From positions 4,092,001 through 4,156,000 of the forward strand of contig NZ_CP040018.1 in NCBI RefSeq assembly GCF_005280255.1: a stretch of 64,000 nt of DNA. Reading direction: 5' to 3'. Positions within the stretch are counted from its first letter, which is position 1. Every line of letters starts with the position of its first letter. Below are positions 31,199 through 39,922 of this stretch, piece after piece. Source of the DNA: Arthrobacter sp. 24S4-2 (GTDB lineage: Bacteria; Actinomycetota; Actinomycetes; Actinomycetales; Micrococcaceae). The position numbers were made by a program, and so were the translations under genes. The notes beneath the pieces are model-generated. The model was not told the origin of the DNA. It saw only the letters and a program-made list of their open reading frames with translations, and ran no database searches.

Positions 31199-32071
31199 CT
31201 AGATCTTGGAGACCTGGTTGAACGCCAGGGTGACCGGGGTTTCGCGTTCGAAGATGGATACCAGAACCACGAGGGTCTGGGAATCGATCTTGATCTCGGA
31301 GATCGTGGCCGGGAGGGTCTCGAACGGACCTTCCTTGACGATGACGGACTCGCCGACTTCAAAGTCGACGTCGACCTGGGCGGCCGCATGCTTGATCGGC
31401 TTGCCCTTCTCGGCCTGCTCTTCTTCGAAGACCGGGGCCAGCATGGAGAAGACCTCGTCCAGGCGGAGCGGCACGGGGTTGTGGGCGTTGCCCACGAAGC
31501 CGGTGACACCGGGGGTGTGGCGGACGGCGCCCCACGAGGCGTCCGTCAGGTCCATGCGGACCAGGACGTAGCCAGGAATGCGGACGCGGTTGATCACCTT
31601 GCGCTGGGCGTTCTTGATCTCCACGACTTCTTCCATAGGAACCTGGATTTCGAAGATGTAATCTTCCATGTCCAGGGTCTGGATACGGGTTTCAAGGTTG
31701 GCCTTTACGCGGTTTTCGTAACCGGCGTAGGAGTGGATGACGTACCAGTCGCCTTCCTGGCGACGCAGTTTGGCCTTGAATTCCTCAGCCGGATCGACGT
31801 CGGCCTTGGCGGCCGCGGCGGCGAGGGCGTCGGCCTGCTCGTCGTCGGTGTCAGCGTCAGCTTCGTCCGTTTCGGCGTCATCAGCATCAGCGTCAGCGTC
31901 ATCTTCGGCGTCGGCGTCATCTTCAGCGTCGGCCTCAGAGGAATCGTCGATGGAATCGGGCGCAGCAGACTCAACCTCGGACTCTTCCCCGGCTACCGCC
32001 GCGGCGTCTGTTGTGCTGTCCTCGGACCCATCCAGCTCAGTCTCAGTTACCTCGAGCTCCTGCTCAGACAC
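31199..32071 (-). CDS. nusG: Transcription termination/antitermination factor NusG with long acidic N-terminus
   Basis: A protein of about 290 residues. The NGN domain begins near residue 105 (GDWYVIHSYAGYENRVKANL), with a KOW domain at the end (FEVGESVIVKEGPFETLPAT). The first 95 or so residues are an Asp/Glu/Ala-rich extension, typical in kind for actinobacterial NusG. NusG joins RNA polymerase to Rho or to the ribosome via S10. I chose the GTG at 32071 because AGGAG lies 6 bases upstream. A start ten codons earlier has no such site. Confidence 0.95.
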   Translation of the reverse strand: MSEQELEVTETELDGSEDSTTDAAAVAGEESEVESAAPDSIDDSSEADAEDDADAEDDADADADDAETDEADADTDDEQADALAAAAAKADVDPAEEFKAKLRRQEGDWYVIHSYAGYENRVKANLETRIQTLDMEDYIFEIQVPMEEVVEIKNAQRKVINRVRIPGYVLVRMDLTDASWGAVRHTPGVTGFVGNAHNPVPLRLDEVFSMLAPVFEEEQAEKGKPIKHAAAQVDVDFEVGESVIVKEGPFETLPATISEIKIDSQTLVVLVSIFERETPVTLAFNQVSKI

Positions 32072-32135
32072 TTGGTCTCCTGCTTCCTCATTGCCTAACA
32101 TGCCTATTTAAATGGCTCAATTCCGCACACCCCGC

Positions 32136-32162
32136 GAATGCCTCCGGTTATCGGAAGCATTC
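32136..32162 (-). other. Hairpin between secE and nusG
   Basis: An 11-bp inverted repeat (32136-32146 with 32152-32162, 5-base loop) has one G-U when read on the minus strand. There is no T-run, so it is more likely a processing or stability element than a terminator. Confidence 0.5.
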
Positions 32163-32186
32163 CACGCAGTCTGCGGACGGATCGCC

Positions 32187-32471
32187 TTAGCGGTCCGTGG
32201 GGCCTGTGCCGCCGAAGACCCAGCTCACTCCGGTCCCGAAAGCCAAGTCCAGGACGGTGACGATGAGCATCATGATGATCACGAACACCAGCACCACGAG
32301 CGTGTAATTGATCAGTTCCTTGCGGGTGGGTGCAACGACCTTCTTCAGCTCACCGATAACCTGGCGGACGAAGAGTGCGATGCGAGCGAAGAAGCCTGCC
32401 TTAGCGGCATTCTTGGCGGGGCGGCCCTTGGAGCTGCTTGCAGCCGTTTCGGTCACCTGGTCCTCACTCAT
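32187..32471 (-). CDS. secE: Preprotein translocase subunit SecE
   Basis: A 94-residue protein with the SecE core, an amphipathic helix (FVRQVIGELKKVVAPTRKEL) followed by one membrane helix (about residues 56-78). It clamps the SecY channel. I chose the ATG at 32471 (MSEDQVTETAA) over upstream codons that run into the tRNA gene. Its place between tRNA-Trp and nusG is conserved across Actinobacteria. Confidence 0.95.
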   Translation of the reverse strand: MSEDQVTETAASSSKGRPAKNAAKAGFFARIALFVRQVIGELKKVVAPTRKELINYTLVVLVFVIIMMLIVTVLDLAFGTGVSWVFGGTGPTDR

Positions 32472-32551
32472 CCTCGCAAAGTCGGATACCCGGCTCTGAA
32501 CTGAACCATGGTTGCTGCGCCGGCTCCGGCTCACCGCCGGAACCGCTTGCG

Positions 32552-32624
32552 CAGGGCAGACAGGACTCGAACCTGCAACCTGCGGTTTTGGAGACCGCTG
32601 CGCTACCAATTGCGCCACTACCCT
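32552..32624 (-). tRNA. tRNA-Trp (anticodon CCA)
   Basis: 73 bases fold into a cloverleaf on the minus strand. The 7-bp acceptor pairs AGGGTAG with CTGCCCT (one G-U), the discriminator is G, the anticodon is CCA in TCTCCAAAA, and the T loop is GGTTCGAGTCC. The 3' CCA is not encoded. It lies 80 bases upstream of secE on the same strand, the usual actinobacterial arrangement. Confidence 0.96.
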
Positions 32625-32707
32625 ATGGATCGAAAACCAATCACGCCACACTTCCCGCAGACTTCGCGGGGCGCAGGCCATCATCGTGTTTTCAACACCG
32701 GAGAACT

Positions 32708-32713
32708 AGTCTA
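32708..32713 (-). promoter_or_regulatory. Possible -10 box for tRNA-Trp/secE
   Basis: TAGACT on the minus strand lies about 84 bases upstream of the tRNA 5' end. The -35 position has no good match, so support is weak. The rest of the 32625-32896 gap shows no gene. Confidence 0.3.
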
Positions 32714-32896
32714 CGCAACAACTGCGCTTACGTCGAACCAGCCTCATTTCGGACCTTCGTTGCTGCCGCCGGGAACCGACCGGGGCTCCGGTCACATTCC
32801 TGGCCGCCACGCTAAACGATCCGCTGAACAGCATAGAGTAGATTTCGTCGAATCCCACATCCAGCCATCGAGCTGCACGCGAAGAATGGACCCGCC

Positions 32897-34114
32897 ATGC
32901 CTGCCGCCCGCGTTTCCCAACGCATTTCCGCCATAGCCGAATCCGCCACCCTTGCCGTTGATGCCAAGGCCAAGGCGCTCAAGGCAGCCGGCCGGCCGGT
33001 CATCGGCTTTGGTGCTGGAGAACCTGATTTTCCCACCCCCGGATACATTGTGCAGGCCGCCATTGAGGCCGCCGGCCAGCCGAAATACCACCGCTACTCG
33101 CCCGCCGCCGGACTTCCGGAGCTCAAGCAGGCCATCGCGGAGAAGACCCTCCGGGATTCCGGTTACAAGGCCGAGGCATCCCAGGTCCTGGTGACAAACG
33201 GCGGTAAGCAGGCGGTGTACAACACCTTCGCAACGCTGGTTGATCCGGGTGACGAAGTGATCGTTCCCACGCCGTTCTGGACCACCTACCCGGAAGCCAT
33301 CCGGCTGGCGGGCGGTGTGCCTGTGGAGGTTTTCGCGGGCCCGGAGCAGGAATACCTGGTCACCGTGGAGCAGCTTGAAGCCGCCCTCACCGAGCGCACC
33401 AAAATCCTGCTGTTCGTCTCGCCGTCCAACCCCACGGGTTCGGTGTACTCCCCGGAGCAGGTCCGCGAAATCGGACTGTGGGCCGCCTCCAAGGGACTGT
33501 GGGTGGTCACCGACGAAATCTACGAGCACCTGACCTACGACGGCGTTCCCTTCACCTCGATTGCCACCGCCGTGCCGGAACTCGGCGACAAGGTGGTCAT
33601 CCTCAACGGAGTGGCCAAGACCTACGCCATGACCGGCTGGCGGGTTGGCTGGATGATCGGCCCGGCCGACGTCATCAAGGCGGCCACCAACCTGCAGTCC
33701 CACGCCACGTCCAACGTCTCCAACATCATGCAGATCGCTGCCCTCGCCGCCGTCTCCGGCCCGCTCACCGCCGTCGACGAAATGAAGGTCGCCTTTGACC
33801 GCCGCCGTAAGGCGATTGTGGCGGGCCTGAACGCCATCGATGGCGTGGAATGCCCGACGCCGACCGGCGCCTTCTACGTCTACGCGGATGTCCGCGGGCT
33901 GCTGGGCAAGGAATTCGAGACGGCGAACGGGACCGTCCGCCCGCAGACCTCCGCCGAACTTGCAGCCCTGATCCTGGACGAGGTTGAAGTTGCCGTTGTT
34001 CCGGGCGAGGCCTTCGGCCCCTCGGGCTACATCCGGCTGTCCTACGCCCTTGGCGACGACGACCTTGCCACTGGCGTGGCCCGGCTGCAGGGCTTCCTCG
34101 GCAAGGCCAAATAA
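32897..34114 (+). CDS. Pyridoxal-phosphate aminotransferase, aspartate aminotransferase class I
   Basis: A 405-residue fold-type I aminotransferase. It has VIGFGAGEPDFPTPGYI near residue 36, the cofactor-stacking region SPSNPTGSVY, TDEIYEHLTYDG, and the Schiff-base lysine in NGVAKTYAMTGWRVGW near residue 240. The substrate arginine region is in GYIRLSYA near the C-terminus. It most resembles the AspC/AspB group, which transfers amino groups between aspartate and 2-oxoglutarate. Specificity could be broader. It stands alone downstream of the tRNA-Trp promoter region. Confidence 0.92.
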   Translation: MPAARVSQRISAIAESATLAVDAKAKALKAAGRPVIGFGAGEPDFPTPGYIVQAAIEAAGQPKYHRYSPAAGLPELKQAIAEKTLRDSGYKAEASQVLVTNGGKQAVYNTFATLVDPGDEVIVPTPFWTTYPEAIRLAGGVPVEVFAGPEQEYLVTVEQLEAALTERTKILLFVSPSNPTGSVYSPEQVREIGLWAASKGLWVVTDEIYEHLTYDGVPFTSIATAVPELGDKVVILNGVAKTYAMTGWRVGWMIGPADVIKAATNLQSHATSNVSNIMQIAALAAVSGPLTAVDEMKVAFDRRRKAIVAGLNAIDGVECPTPTGAFYVYADVRGLLGKEFETANGTVRPQTSAELAALILDEVEVAVVPGEAFGPSGYIRLSYALGDDDLATGVARLQGFLGKAK

Positions 34115-34140
34115 GGACGCTCTCTCACCTTTCGCAGGAA

Positions 34141-34246
34141 AAACCCCAACGCTCTCTCACCCTGGTGAGAGAGCGTTGGGGTTTAAGCGACCGGAAGTGA
34201 GAGAGGGTTTGGGTTTAGGCGACCGGAAGTGAGAGAGCGTTGGGGC
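34141..34246. repeat. Long inverted repeat plus degenerate tandem copies
   Basis: A perfect 21-bp inverted repeat (34141-34161 with 34164-34184, 2-base centre) is followed by two further partial copies that share GCGACCGGAAGTGAGAGAG, at about 34187-34205 and 34219-34237. Another partial copy of the CTCTCTCACC arm lies at about 34119. It sits between convergent genes, so one copy could terminate both. The repetition points to a dispersed palindromic element. Confidence 0.75.
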
Positions 34247-34932
34247 TAGAGCAGCCTGCGTTCGGCGGCCCATTTTGTCAGTTCGTGGCGGCTGGAAAGC
34301 TGCAGTTTGCGCAGCACGGCCGAGACGTGGGTTTCCACTGTCTTGATGGAGATGAAGAGCTCCTTGGCCACTTCCTTGTAGCTGTAGCCCCTGGCGATGA
34401 GCCGCATGACCTCCAGTTCACGGGCGGAGAGGCGGTCCAGTTCATCGTCGGCGATATCCGCCGGCGCAGTGCCGAACGCGTCCAGGACGAACCCCGCCAG
34501 CCGCGGCGAAAAAACGGCATCGCCGCCGGCCACCCGCAGCACGGCGTCAGTGATTTCGGTACCCGAGATGCTCTTGGTCACATAACCCCGGGCGCCGGCG
34601 CGGATGACCGATACGACATCCTCCGCCGCGTCGGAAACGCTCAGGGCGAGGAACCTGGTGCTGGCCAGCAGGGACGCCGAGCCGGCAATCACCTCCCGCC
34701 CTCCCCCGCCCAGTCCGCCGGGCAGGTGCACGTCCAGCAGCACCACCTCGGGCCGTGTCTGTGCGATCACGGCGATGGCCTGTTCCACCGTTCCGGCCTC
34801 GCCCACCACCGTGACGCGGGCGTCCAGGTCGGCCTTGAGTCCCGAACGGAAGATGGCGTGGTCATCCACGATGACCACGCGGATAACTGAAACACCTCCT
34901 GCATGCGCGCCCGCTGTGTCGATGTTGTTCAC
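34246..34932 (-). CDS. LuxR/NarL-family response regulator
   Basis: A 228-residue protein with a receiver domain (VVIVDDHAIFRSGLKADL). The phospho-acceptor is Asp67 in VVLLDVHLPGG, the lysine is in GYVTKSISG, and the C-terminal LuxR-type helix-turn-helix contains LSARELEVMRLIARGYSYKE. The GTG start overlaps the stop of the histidine kinase gene (GTGA), so the pair is co-translated. Likely targets include the divergent PspC/LiaF-like genes, though this is inferred from position only. Confidence 0.92.
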   Translation of the reverse strand: MNNIDTAGAHAGGVSVIRVVIVDDHAIFRSGLKADLDARVTVVGEAGTVEQAIAVIAQTRPEVVLLDVHLPGGLGGGGREVIAGSASLLASTRFLALSVSDAAEDVVSVIRAGARGYVTKSISGTEITDAVLRVAGGDAVFSPRLAGFVLDAFGTAPADIADDELDRLSARELEVMRLIARGYSYKEVAKELFISIKTVETHVSAVLRKLQLSSRHELTKWAAERRLL

Positions 34933-36353
34933 GACTTTCCCTCTCCGTTGTCCGCGGCGTCCGAAGGCAGCCTGAGCCGCACTTCCGTCCCGTCCGCACT
35001 GCTGCTGATGACGGCCGTGCCGCCGTGGCGCTTCATCCGTCCGACGATCGATTCCCTGACTCCCATGCGGTCGGCCGGAACCGACTGCGGGTCGAAGCCG
35101 GGTCCGCGGTCCTTGACGAAAACTTCCGCGCCGCCGTCGGCCACTTCCAGATAGACGGACACGGCACCGCCGCCGTGGCGGGACGCGTTCACCATGGCTT
35201 CGCGGCTGGCCTGCACCAGTGCTTCGTGCCGCTCGGTCATGGCGGTGTCGCCCACGCTCACCACGTCGACGGCGTTGCCCAGGGAGTCCTCAACCTCCGC
35301 CGCCGCGGCTTGGATGCGCTCCGAGAGCTGCCCGGCCTCCTTGCCGGGGTCGCGGTACAGCCAGCCCCGAAGCTCACGTTCCTGGGCGCGGGCCAGCCGC
35401 ACGACGTCGTGCTCGTTTCCGGCGCGGCGCTGGATCAGCGCGAGTGTTTGCAGGACGGAGTCGTGCAGGTGGGCGGCAATCTCAGCCCGTTCGGTGGCGC
35501 GGACCCTGCCCGCGCGCTCTGCTTCCAGGTCGCGCCAGAACTTCAGGCCCCACGGCAGCAGCACCAGGGCTACGCCGCCGAGGACCGCCACGGATGCCAG
35601 CAGGGCCAGCCAGGTCTGCTCCCAGGACCCGGATCCGGAAACCATCACCAGCACACCGGCCACCACCAAGGCCAGTCCAGCGGCGAGCCTCGCCCAGCCG
35701 CCGGCCTGGTCCGCCTTGGTCTTGTCGAGGAGACCGGCCCGCCGGGTTTCATCCAGCTGCATCCACGCGATGGCCGCTCCGCCGAGGATCGCGGCGGCAG
35801 GGATCAGGGTTCCGAGCGGAACGTCGACGCCCAGCATCCGCGCGGTCAGGATTCCGCCCGCCAGCAAAAGGCCGGCGCCCAGCAGGATTTCCTTGCCGTA
35901 CGGCATGCGGCGGAAACGGAACCAGGCGGGATTCGCCGTCGTGCTTTCTTTGAAGGCTCCGGCCTCTGCCGGCCCGCTCATCCGGGCAGCAGCCAAGCCG
36001 TCCTGACCGACGGCAAGCGGAAGCGTGGCGGGATCCGGGAACATGGCCGCCGGAGGTGGACCGGCAACAAAGTCCGGCGGTACCGGCAGCGGACCCGGCG
36101 CGCTGACTGCGGGGGCAATGGGCGACGCCGGACGCCTGGCGTTCCGCTTCGCGTTCTCGTCCGCGGTGGGAACCATGATCCAGAGCCACGCATAGAACGC
36201 CAGTCCGGCTCCGCCCGCGAGCGCGGCCACCACCATCCCGATCCGGACCATCCGCACCGGCCAGCCCAGGTGGGCGGCGAGTCCGGAGCACACGCCGGCA
36301 ATCACGCGGTCGCTGCTGCGGACCAGCGGAGGGCGGGAAACGGCGGTTGTCAT
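34929..36353 (-). CDS. PspC-domain sensor histidine kinase
   Basis: A 474-residue protein. A PspC domain occupies residues 12-62 (SSDRVIAGVCSGLAAHLGWP) and a proline-rich linker runs to about 120. Four or so membrane helices lie between 153 and 268. A NarL-type kinase core follows, with the phospho-acceptor probably His297 in AHLHDSVLQTL, and an ATPase domain with EAMVNASRHGG and DRGPGFDP. PspC proteins sense envelope stress, and a fused kinase suggests a membrane-stress sensor. It is divergent from the PspC/LiaF-like gene at 36478, 124 bases away. Confidence 0.9.
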   Translation of the reverse strand: MTTAVSRPPLVRSSDRVIAGVCSGLAAHLGWPVRMVRIGMVVAALAGGAGLAFYAWLWIMVPTADENAKRNARRPASPIAPAVSAPGPLPVPPDFVAGPPPAAMFPDPATLPLAVGQDGLAAARMSGPAEAGAFKESTTANPAWFRFRRMPYGKEILLGAGLLLAGGILTARMLGVDVPLGTLIPAAAILGGAAIAWMQLDETRRAGLLDKTKADQAGGWARLAAGLALVVAGVLVMVSGSGSWEQTWLALLASVAVLGGVALVLLPWGLKFWRDLEAERAGRVRATERAEIAAHLHDSVLQTLALIQRRAGNEHDVVRLARAQERELRGWLYRDPGKEAGQLSERIQAAAAEVEDSLGNAVDVVSVGDTAMTERHEALVQASREAMVNASRHGGGAVSVYLEVADGGAEVFVKDRGPGFDPQSVPADRMGVRESIVGRMKRHGGTAVISSSADGTEVRLRLPSDAADNGEGKS

Positions 36354-36477
36354 GTGTCAATCCAAACACGGATCAGGGTTTCCCACGCCTGTTTTCGGCA
36401 CGAACCGGGGGTCACTCAGGGACAGCTCAGGGTGTTCCCCAATAGAGCGCAGACCTGACAACCGGCAGGATCGAAGT

Positions 36478-38142
36478 ATGAACCCGCACAATGCAAACCC
36501 CAGTGAAGATCCGCTGCCGTCCGGCCGCCCCGAACCCGGTTCTGCCGAAGCAGCCAAAGGCAATTCTGACGCCGGCTCCGGCCCTGCCCAGGACGGCACC
36601 TACTCCGGCCCCGATGCTGAACCCAACGCCGGTTCCGCCGCAAAGGACCCGGCTGCAAAGGACTCCTCGACGGGGACCGGCCCGTCCGCCGACGGTCCCC
36701 TGCCGGCACCGCCGCTCTACCCAAACGGGGAATACCCGAATGCGTACCCTAACGCCTACCCGCAGTCCCAACCCCAGAACTTCTTCAACTGGGTCCGGGG
36801 ACACGGTATCCAGCGTGGACGCGACCGCTGGATCGGCGGCGTAGCCAGCGGCATTGCACACCGGCTGGGCATCGACCCGCTGATCGTGCGCGGCGTCTTC
36901 ATCGTCCTGTCCATCTTCGCCGGCATCGGCGTGCTGCTGTACGGCATCGCCTGGGCCCTGCTGCCCGAGCCCGACGGCCGCATCCATGCCCAGGAAGCAG
37001 GCGCAGGCCGATGGTCAACAGGCATGACCGGCGCCCTCATCACCACGGTGATCGGCCTGCCCAGCCTGGGCGGAGGATTCTGGGGCTGGGAACGGAACGG
37101 TTTCGGCGGCTTCTTCTGGACAGTCTTCTGGATCGCCGGCGCGATTTACCTCATCTACTACCTCTCGCAACGCGATAAGACCAGGAACGGAGCGCCCACC
37201 ATGACCACCAGCGCCCAGGCCGGCGCCGCCTCCGGCGGAGCCGCATTTGCAGCCACCCCCACGGTGGACACATCATCCGCAACCGCGGCATCCGGCTCGC
37301 CGTATGCGACCGGCTCGTACGGCGGCACCCCCTACTCCAGCGGCCCGTACGACGGCGGCGCCCCAGGTTCCGCCAGCTACGGCCCTTCCGGCGCCGGCCC
37401 CGGCAGTTTCGGACCCGGCGGCGCCGGCCCCTCCGGCCCCCTTCCCCCGTACGGACCCAACCAGCCCTACGGCGGCGGCTACGGAGGACCCTCGGCACCC
37501 GCCCCCAAAGTGCGCAACATGGGCCCCGGAGCCCCGGCCGTCGCGGTGACGGCCGGACTCGCGCTCCTGGTTGGAGGCGGCATCAAAGCCCTTGAGGCGC
37601 TGAACATCACCCATCTCGGAGACGCCACGAACGCGGTGGTCTGGGCCAGCGGTGCCGCAGTCCTGGGCCTCGGCATCCTCATCTCAGGCCTGAGGGGCAG
37701 GACCTCGGGAATCCTTGGCTTCTTTGCGGTGGTGGCGCTCATCATCGGCGGCATCTTCAACGTGGTTCCCAATGGTGACCGGTTCCGGTTCCAGGAAGCC
37801 AACTGGAACCCGGTCAGCATTGAACAGGCCACGCAAGGTTTTGACGTCACCGGCGGCAGCGGTACCGCTGACCTGACGCGGCTCAACCTCACCCCGCCGC
37901 TGCGCACCGACGTCGTGATTCCCCTGGATGTCACGGCCAGCAACCTGACTGTCATCATCCCGAACACCGTCCCCGTGCAAATCAGGGCCGACATGACGAT
38001 GGGCAATCTCAACGAAGGCTCCAAGAACCACGGGGGCATGACATCGCAGCAGAGCAACTACAACACCGACAAGCCCGGCGCCGCGCTCATCCTCGAGATC
38101 GACGGAACCATGAGCAACGTCACCATCCAGGAAGGAAACTGA
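36478..38142 (+). CDS. PspC-domain membrane protein with LiaF-like C-terminus
   Basis: A 554-residue protein. The N-terminus is disordered and Pro/Ala/Gly-rich (1-100), a PspC domain lies near 108-165 (DRWIGGVASGIAHRLGIDPL), and one or two helices follow. A Gly/Ser/Tyr/Pro-rich low-complexity stretch runs about 235-340, then three helices. The extracytoplasmic C-terminal domain (from about 450) has beta-strand repeats ending in EIDGTMSNVTIQEGN, as in LiaF-type envelope proteins. LiaF inhibits the LiaSR system in Bacilli, and a similar role with the divergent kinase is a reasonable inference. The ATG at 36478 has AGGA upstream. Confidence 0.85.
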   Translation: MNPHNANPSEDPLPSGRPEPGSAEAAKGNSDAGSGPAQDGTYSGPDAEPNAGSAAKDPAAKDSSTGTGPSADGPLPAPPLYPNGEYPNAYPNAYPQSQPQNFFNWVRGHGIQRGRDRWIGGVASGIAHRLGIDPLIVRGVFIVLSIFAGIGVLLYGIAWALLPEPDGRIHAQEAGAGRWSTGMTGALITTVIGLPSLGGGFWGWERNGFGGFFWTVFWIAGAIYLIYYLSQRDKTRNGAPTMTTSAQAGAASGGAAFAATPTVDTSSATAASGSPYATGSYGGTPYSSGPYDGGAPGSASYGPSGAGPGSFGPGGAGPSGPLPPYGPNQPYGGGYGGPSAPAPKVRNMGPGAPAVAVTAGLALLVGGGIKALEALNITHLGDATNAVVWASGAAVLGLGILISGLRGRTSGILGFFAVVALIIGGIFNVVPNGDRFRFQEANWNPVSIEQATQGFDVTGGSGTADLTRLNLTPPLRTDVVIPLDVTASNLTVIIPNTVPVQIRADMTMGNLNEGSKNHGGMTSQQSNYNTDKPGAALILEIDGTMSNVTIQEGN

Positions 38143-38143
38143 C

Positions 38144-38434
38144 ATGAGCAGCTACGAACCTGCCCCGGACACCACGGCCCTCCCCACGGAACCGGCACGC
38201 AGCACCGGAGCGCGGCACGGCGGACCTTCGCCGGCACGCGTTGGCACGGTGGTCTGGGGGCTGATCGTCCTGGCACTGGCGGCTTTGATCATCATCGGCC
38301 AGCTGGGCATCGTGGCACTGAACGGCACCTATGTGCTGATCGGCCTGATGATCGGCGCCGGCGCCGCACTGGTGGTGGGAGGACTCCTCTCAGCCCGCGG
38401 ACGTGACAAAGAAACCACAACAGGGAAGTCTTGA
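38144..38434 (+). CDS. Small two-helix membrane protein (96 aa)
   Basis: A hydrophilic N-terminus of about 30 residues is followed by two membrane helices (VVWGLIVLALAALIIIGQLG and YVLIGLMIGAGAALVVGGLL) and a basic tail. No known family is recognised. It lies 1 base after the PspC/LiaF-like gene and 3 bases before the next PspC gene, so it belongs to the same operon and probably the same envelope-stress system. Confidence 0.82.
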   Translation: MSSYEPAPDTTALPTEPARSTGARHGGPSPARVGTVVWGLIVLALAALIIIGQLGIVALNGTYVLIGLMIGAGAALVVGGLLSARGRDKETTTGKS

Positions 38435-38437
38435 GGC

Positions 38438-38695
38438 ATGGAAAAGTTCTTCAGCATTGTCAGGGGCCTTGGACTGAAACGTGGTCCGCAACGGTGGCTG
38501 GGCGGCGTGTGCGGAGGCATCGCTGCGAAGCTCAACGTGGATGTTGCCTTCGTTCGGATCGCGTTCCTGCTCCTCAGCCTGCTGCCGGGACCGGCCTTCG
38601 TGTTCTACCTCGCAGCCTGGCTGATCCTCCCGGACCAGCGGAACGCGATCATCCTCCAGAGCTTCCTGGACAAACGATCAATAAACGGATCCTGA
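38438..38695 (+). CDS. PspC-domain protein (85 aa)
   Basis: An 85-residue protein that is almost only a PspC domain. The GPQRWLGGVCGGIAAKLNVD motif is followed by VAFVRIAFLLLSLLPGPAF and FYLAAWLILPDQ. PspC is a membrane toxin-like regulator of phage-shock responses in other bacteria. It ends the three-gene operon, just before a good terminator. Together with the kinase, three PspC domains lie within 4 kb. Confidence 0.88.
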   Translation: MEKFFSIVRGLGLKRGPQRWLGGVCGGIAAKLNVDVAFVRIAFLLLSLLPGPAFVFYLAAWLILPDQRNAIILQSFLDKRSINGS

Positions 38696-38709
38696 CTACG
38701 GGGTCCCAG

Positions 38710-38739
38710 GGCCCCTGCTCTCCGGAGCGGGGGCCTTTT
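38710..38739 (+). terminator. Rho-independent terminator after the PspC operon
   Basis: An 11-bp GC-rich stem (38710-38720 with 38725-38735, one G-U) with a 4-base loop is followed by TTTT. It is 15 bases after the stop of the 85-residue PspC gene. Confidence 0.88.
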
Positions 38740-38820
38740 GTCTGCCATGGAAGGGGGACGCCGCATGCCATGGAATACAGCCCTTTGTAACCAGTTTGTG
38801 TCGTAACCCACACTCACCAG

Positions 38821-38826
38821 TAGAAT
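38821..38826 (+). promoter_or_regulatory. Candidate -10 box of pfkA
   Basis: TAGAAT (five of six matches) lies 63 bases upstream of the pfkA start. A TTGTGT-like -35 sits about 19 bases further upstream. This is a plausible promoter of moderate strength. Confidence 0.45.
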
Positions 38827-38888
38827 CTAGGGTGAGCTCAGCGTGGCGCTCTGCCTGTACACCCTCTCACCAGGATTTGAGCCGAGAC

Positions 38889-39913
38889 ATGAAAATTGGA
38901 ATTCTCACCAGCGGCGGCGACTGCCCCGGACTGAACGCGGTTATCCGCGGCGCCGTCCTCAAGGGGATCGCCATCCACGGCCACGAATTCGTAGGCTTCC
39001 TCGACGGCTGGCGCGGCGTCGTCGAAGGCGACATCATCCCCATCCCGCGCACCATGGTCCGCGGCATCGCGAAGCAGGGCGGCACCATCCTTGGGACATC
39101 CCGGACCAACCCGTTCGAAAACGGCGGCGGCCCCGAGGTCATCAAGGCCCACATGGACCGGCTGGGCATCGACGCGATCATCGCCATCGGCGGCGAAGGA
39201 ACGCTGGCCGCAGCCAAGCGCCTGACCGACGCCGGACTGAAGATCGTCGGTGTTCCCAAGACCGTGGACAACGACCTTGACGCCACGGACTACACCTTCG
39301 GCTTCGACACCGCCGTCCAGATCGCCACCGAGGCCATCGACCGCCTCCGCACCACCGGTGAGTCGCACCACCGCTGCATGATCGCCGAGGTCATGGGCCG
39401 CCACGTGGGCTGGATCGCCCTGCACGCCGGCATGGCCTCGGGCGCCCACGCCATCCTCATTCCGGAGCAGAAAGCCTCCATGGACCAGATCACCGAGTGG
39501 GTGCAGGAAGCCCACGACCGCGGCCGCGCGCCCCTGGTGGTTGTGGCCGAGGGCTTCGTTCCCGAGGGCCAGGAAACGCCGCACTCCGAGCGCGGCCTGG
39601 ATACCTTCGGACGCCCGCGCCTGGGCGGCATCGCCGAGATGCTGGCCCCGAGCTGGAGGCCCGGACCGGCATCGAGACCCGCGCAACCGTCCTTGGCCAC
39701 ATCCAGCGCGGCGGCGTCCCGTCCGCGTTCGACCGCGTCCTGGCCACCCGTCTGGGCATGGCCGCCATCGACTCCGTGGTGGATCAGCGCTGGGGCACCA
39801 TGGTGTCGCTCAACGGCACCGACATCGTCCACGTTGGCTTCGACGCCGCCCTGGGCAACCTCAAGAGCGTTCCGCAGGACCGCTACGACGAAGCCGCCGT
39901 CCTCTTCGGCTAG
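38889..39913 (+). pseudogene. pfkA: 6-phosphofructokinase, frameshifted near residue 253
   Basis: The first 253 codons read as a normal ATP-type PFK: ILTSGGDCPGLNAVIRG, GGEGTLAAAKRL, PKTVDNDLDATDYTFGFDTA (the PxTIDND-like catalytic motif) and EVMGRHVGWIALHAG. After RLGGIAEMLAP the frame breaks. The rest continues one frame away as ELEARTGIETRATVLGHIQR to the stop at 39913. One base is missing in CCCC at 39646-39649, and adding a C restores a normal 341-residue enzyme. PFK makes fructose 1,6-bisphosphate in glycolysis. The unbroken codon use of the second half suggests either a very recent lesion or a sequencing error. Confidence 0.88.
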
Positions 39914-39922
39914 GCCACAATT

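Noticed and set aside
34141..34246. CRISPR array
   Set aside because: Repeats are few, degenerate and without spacers of even length, and no cas genes lie nearby. The palindromic arms fit an inverted-repeat element instead.
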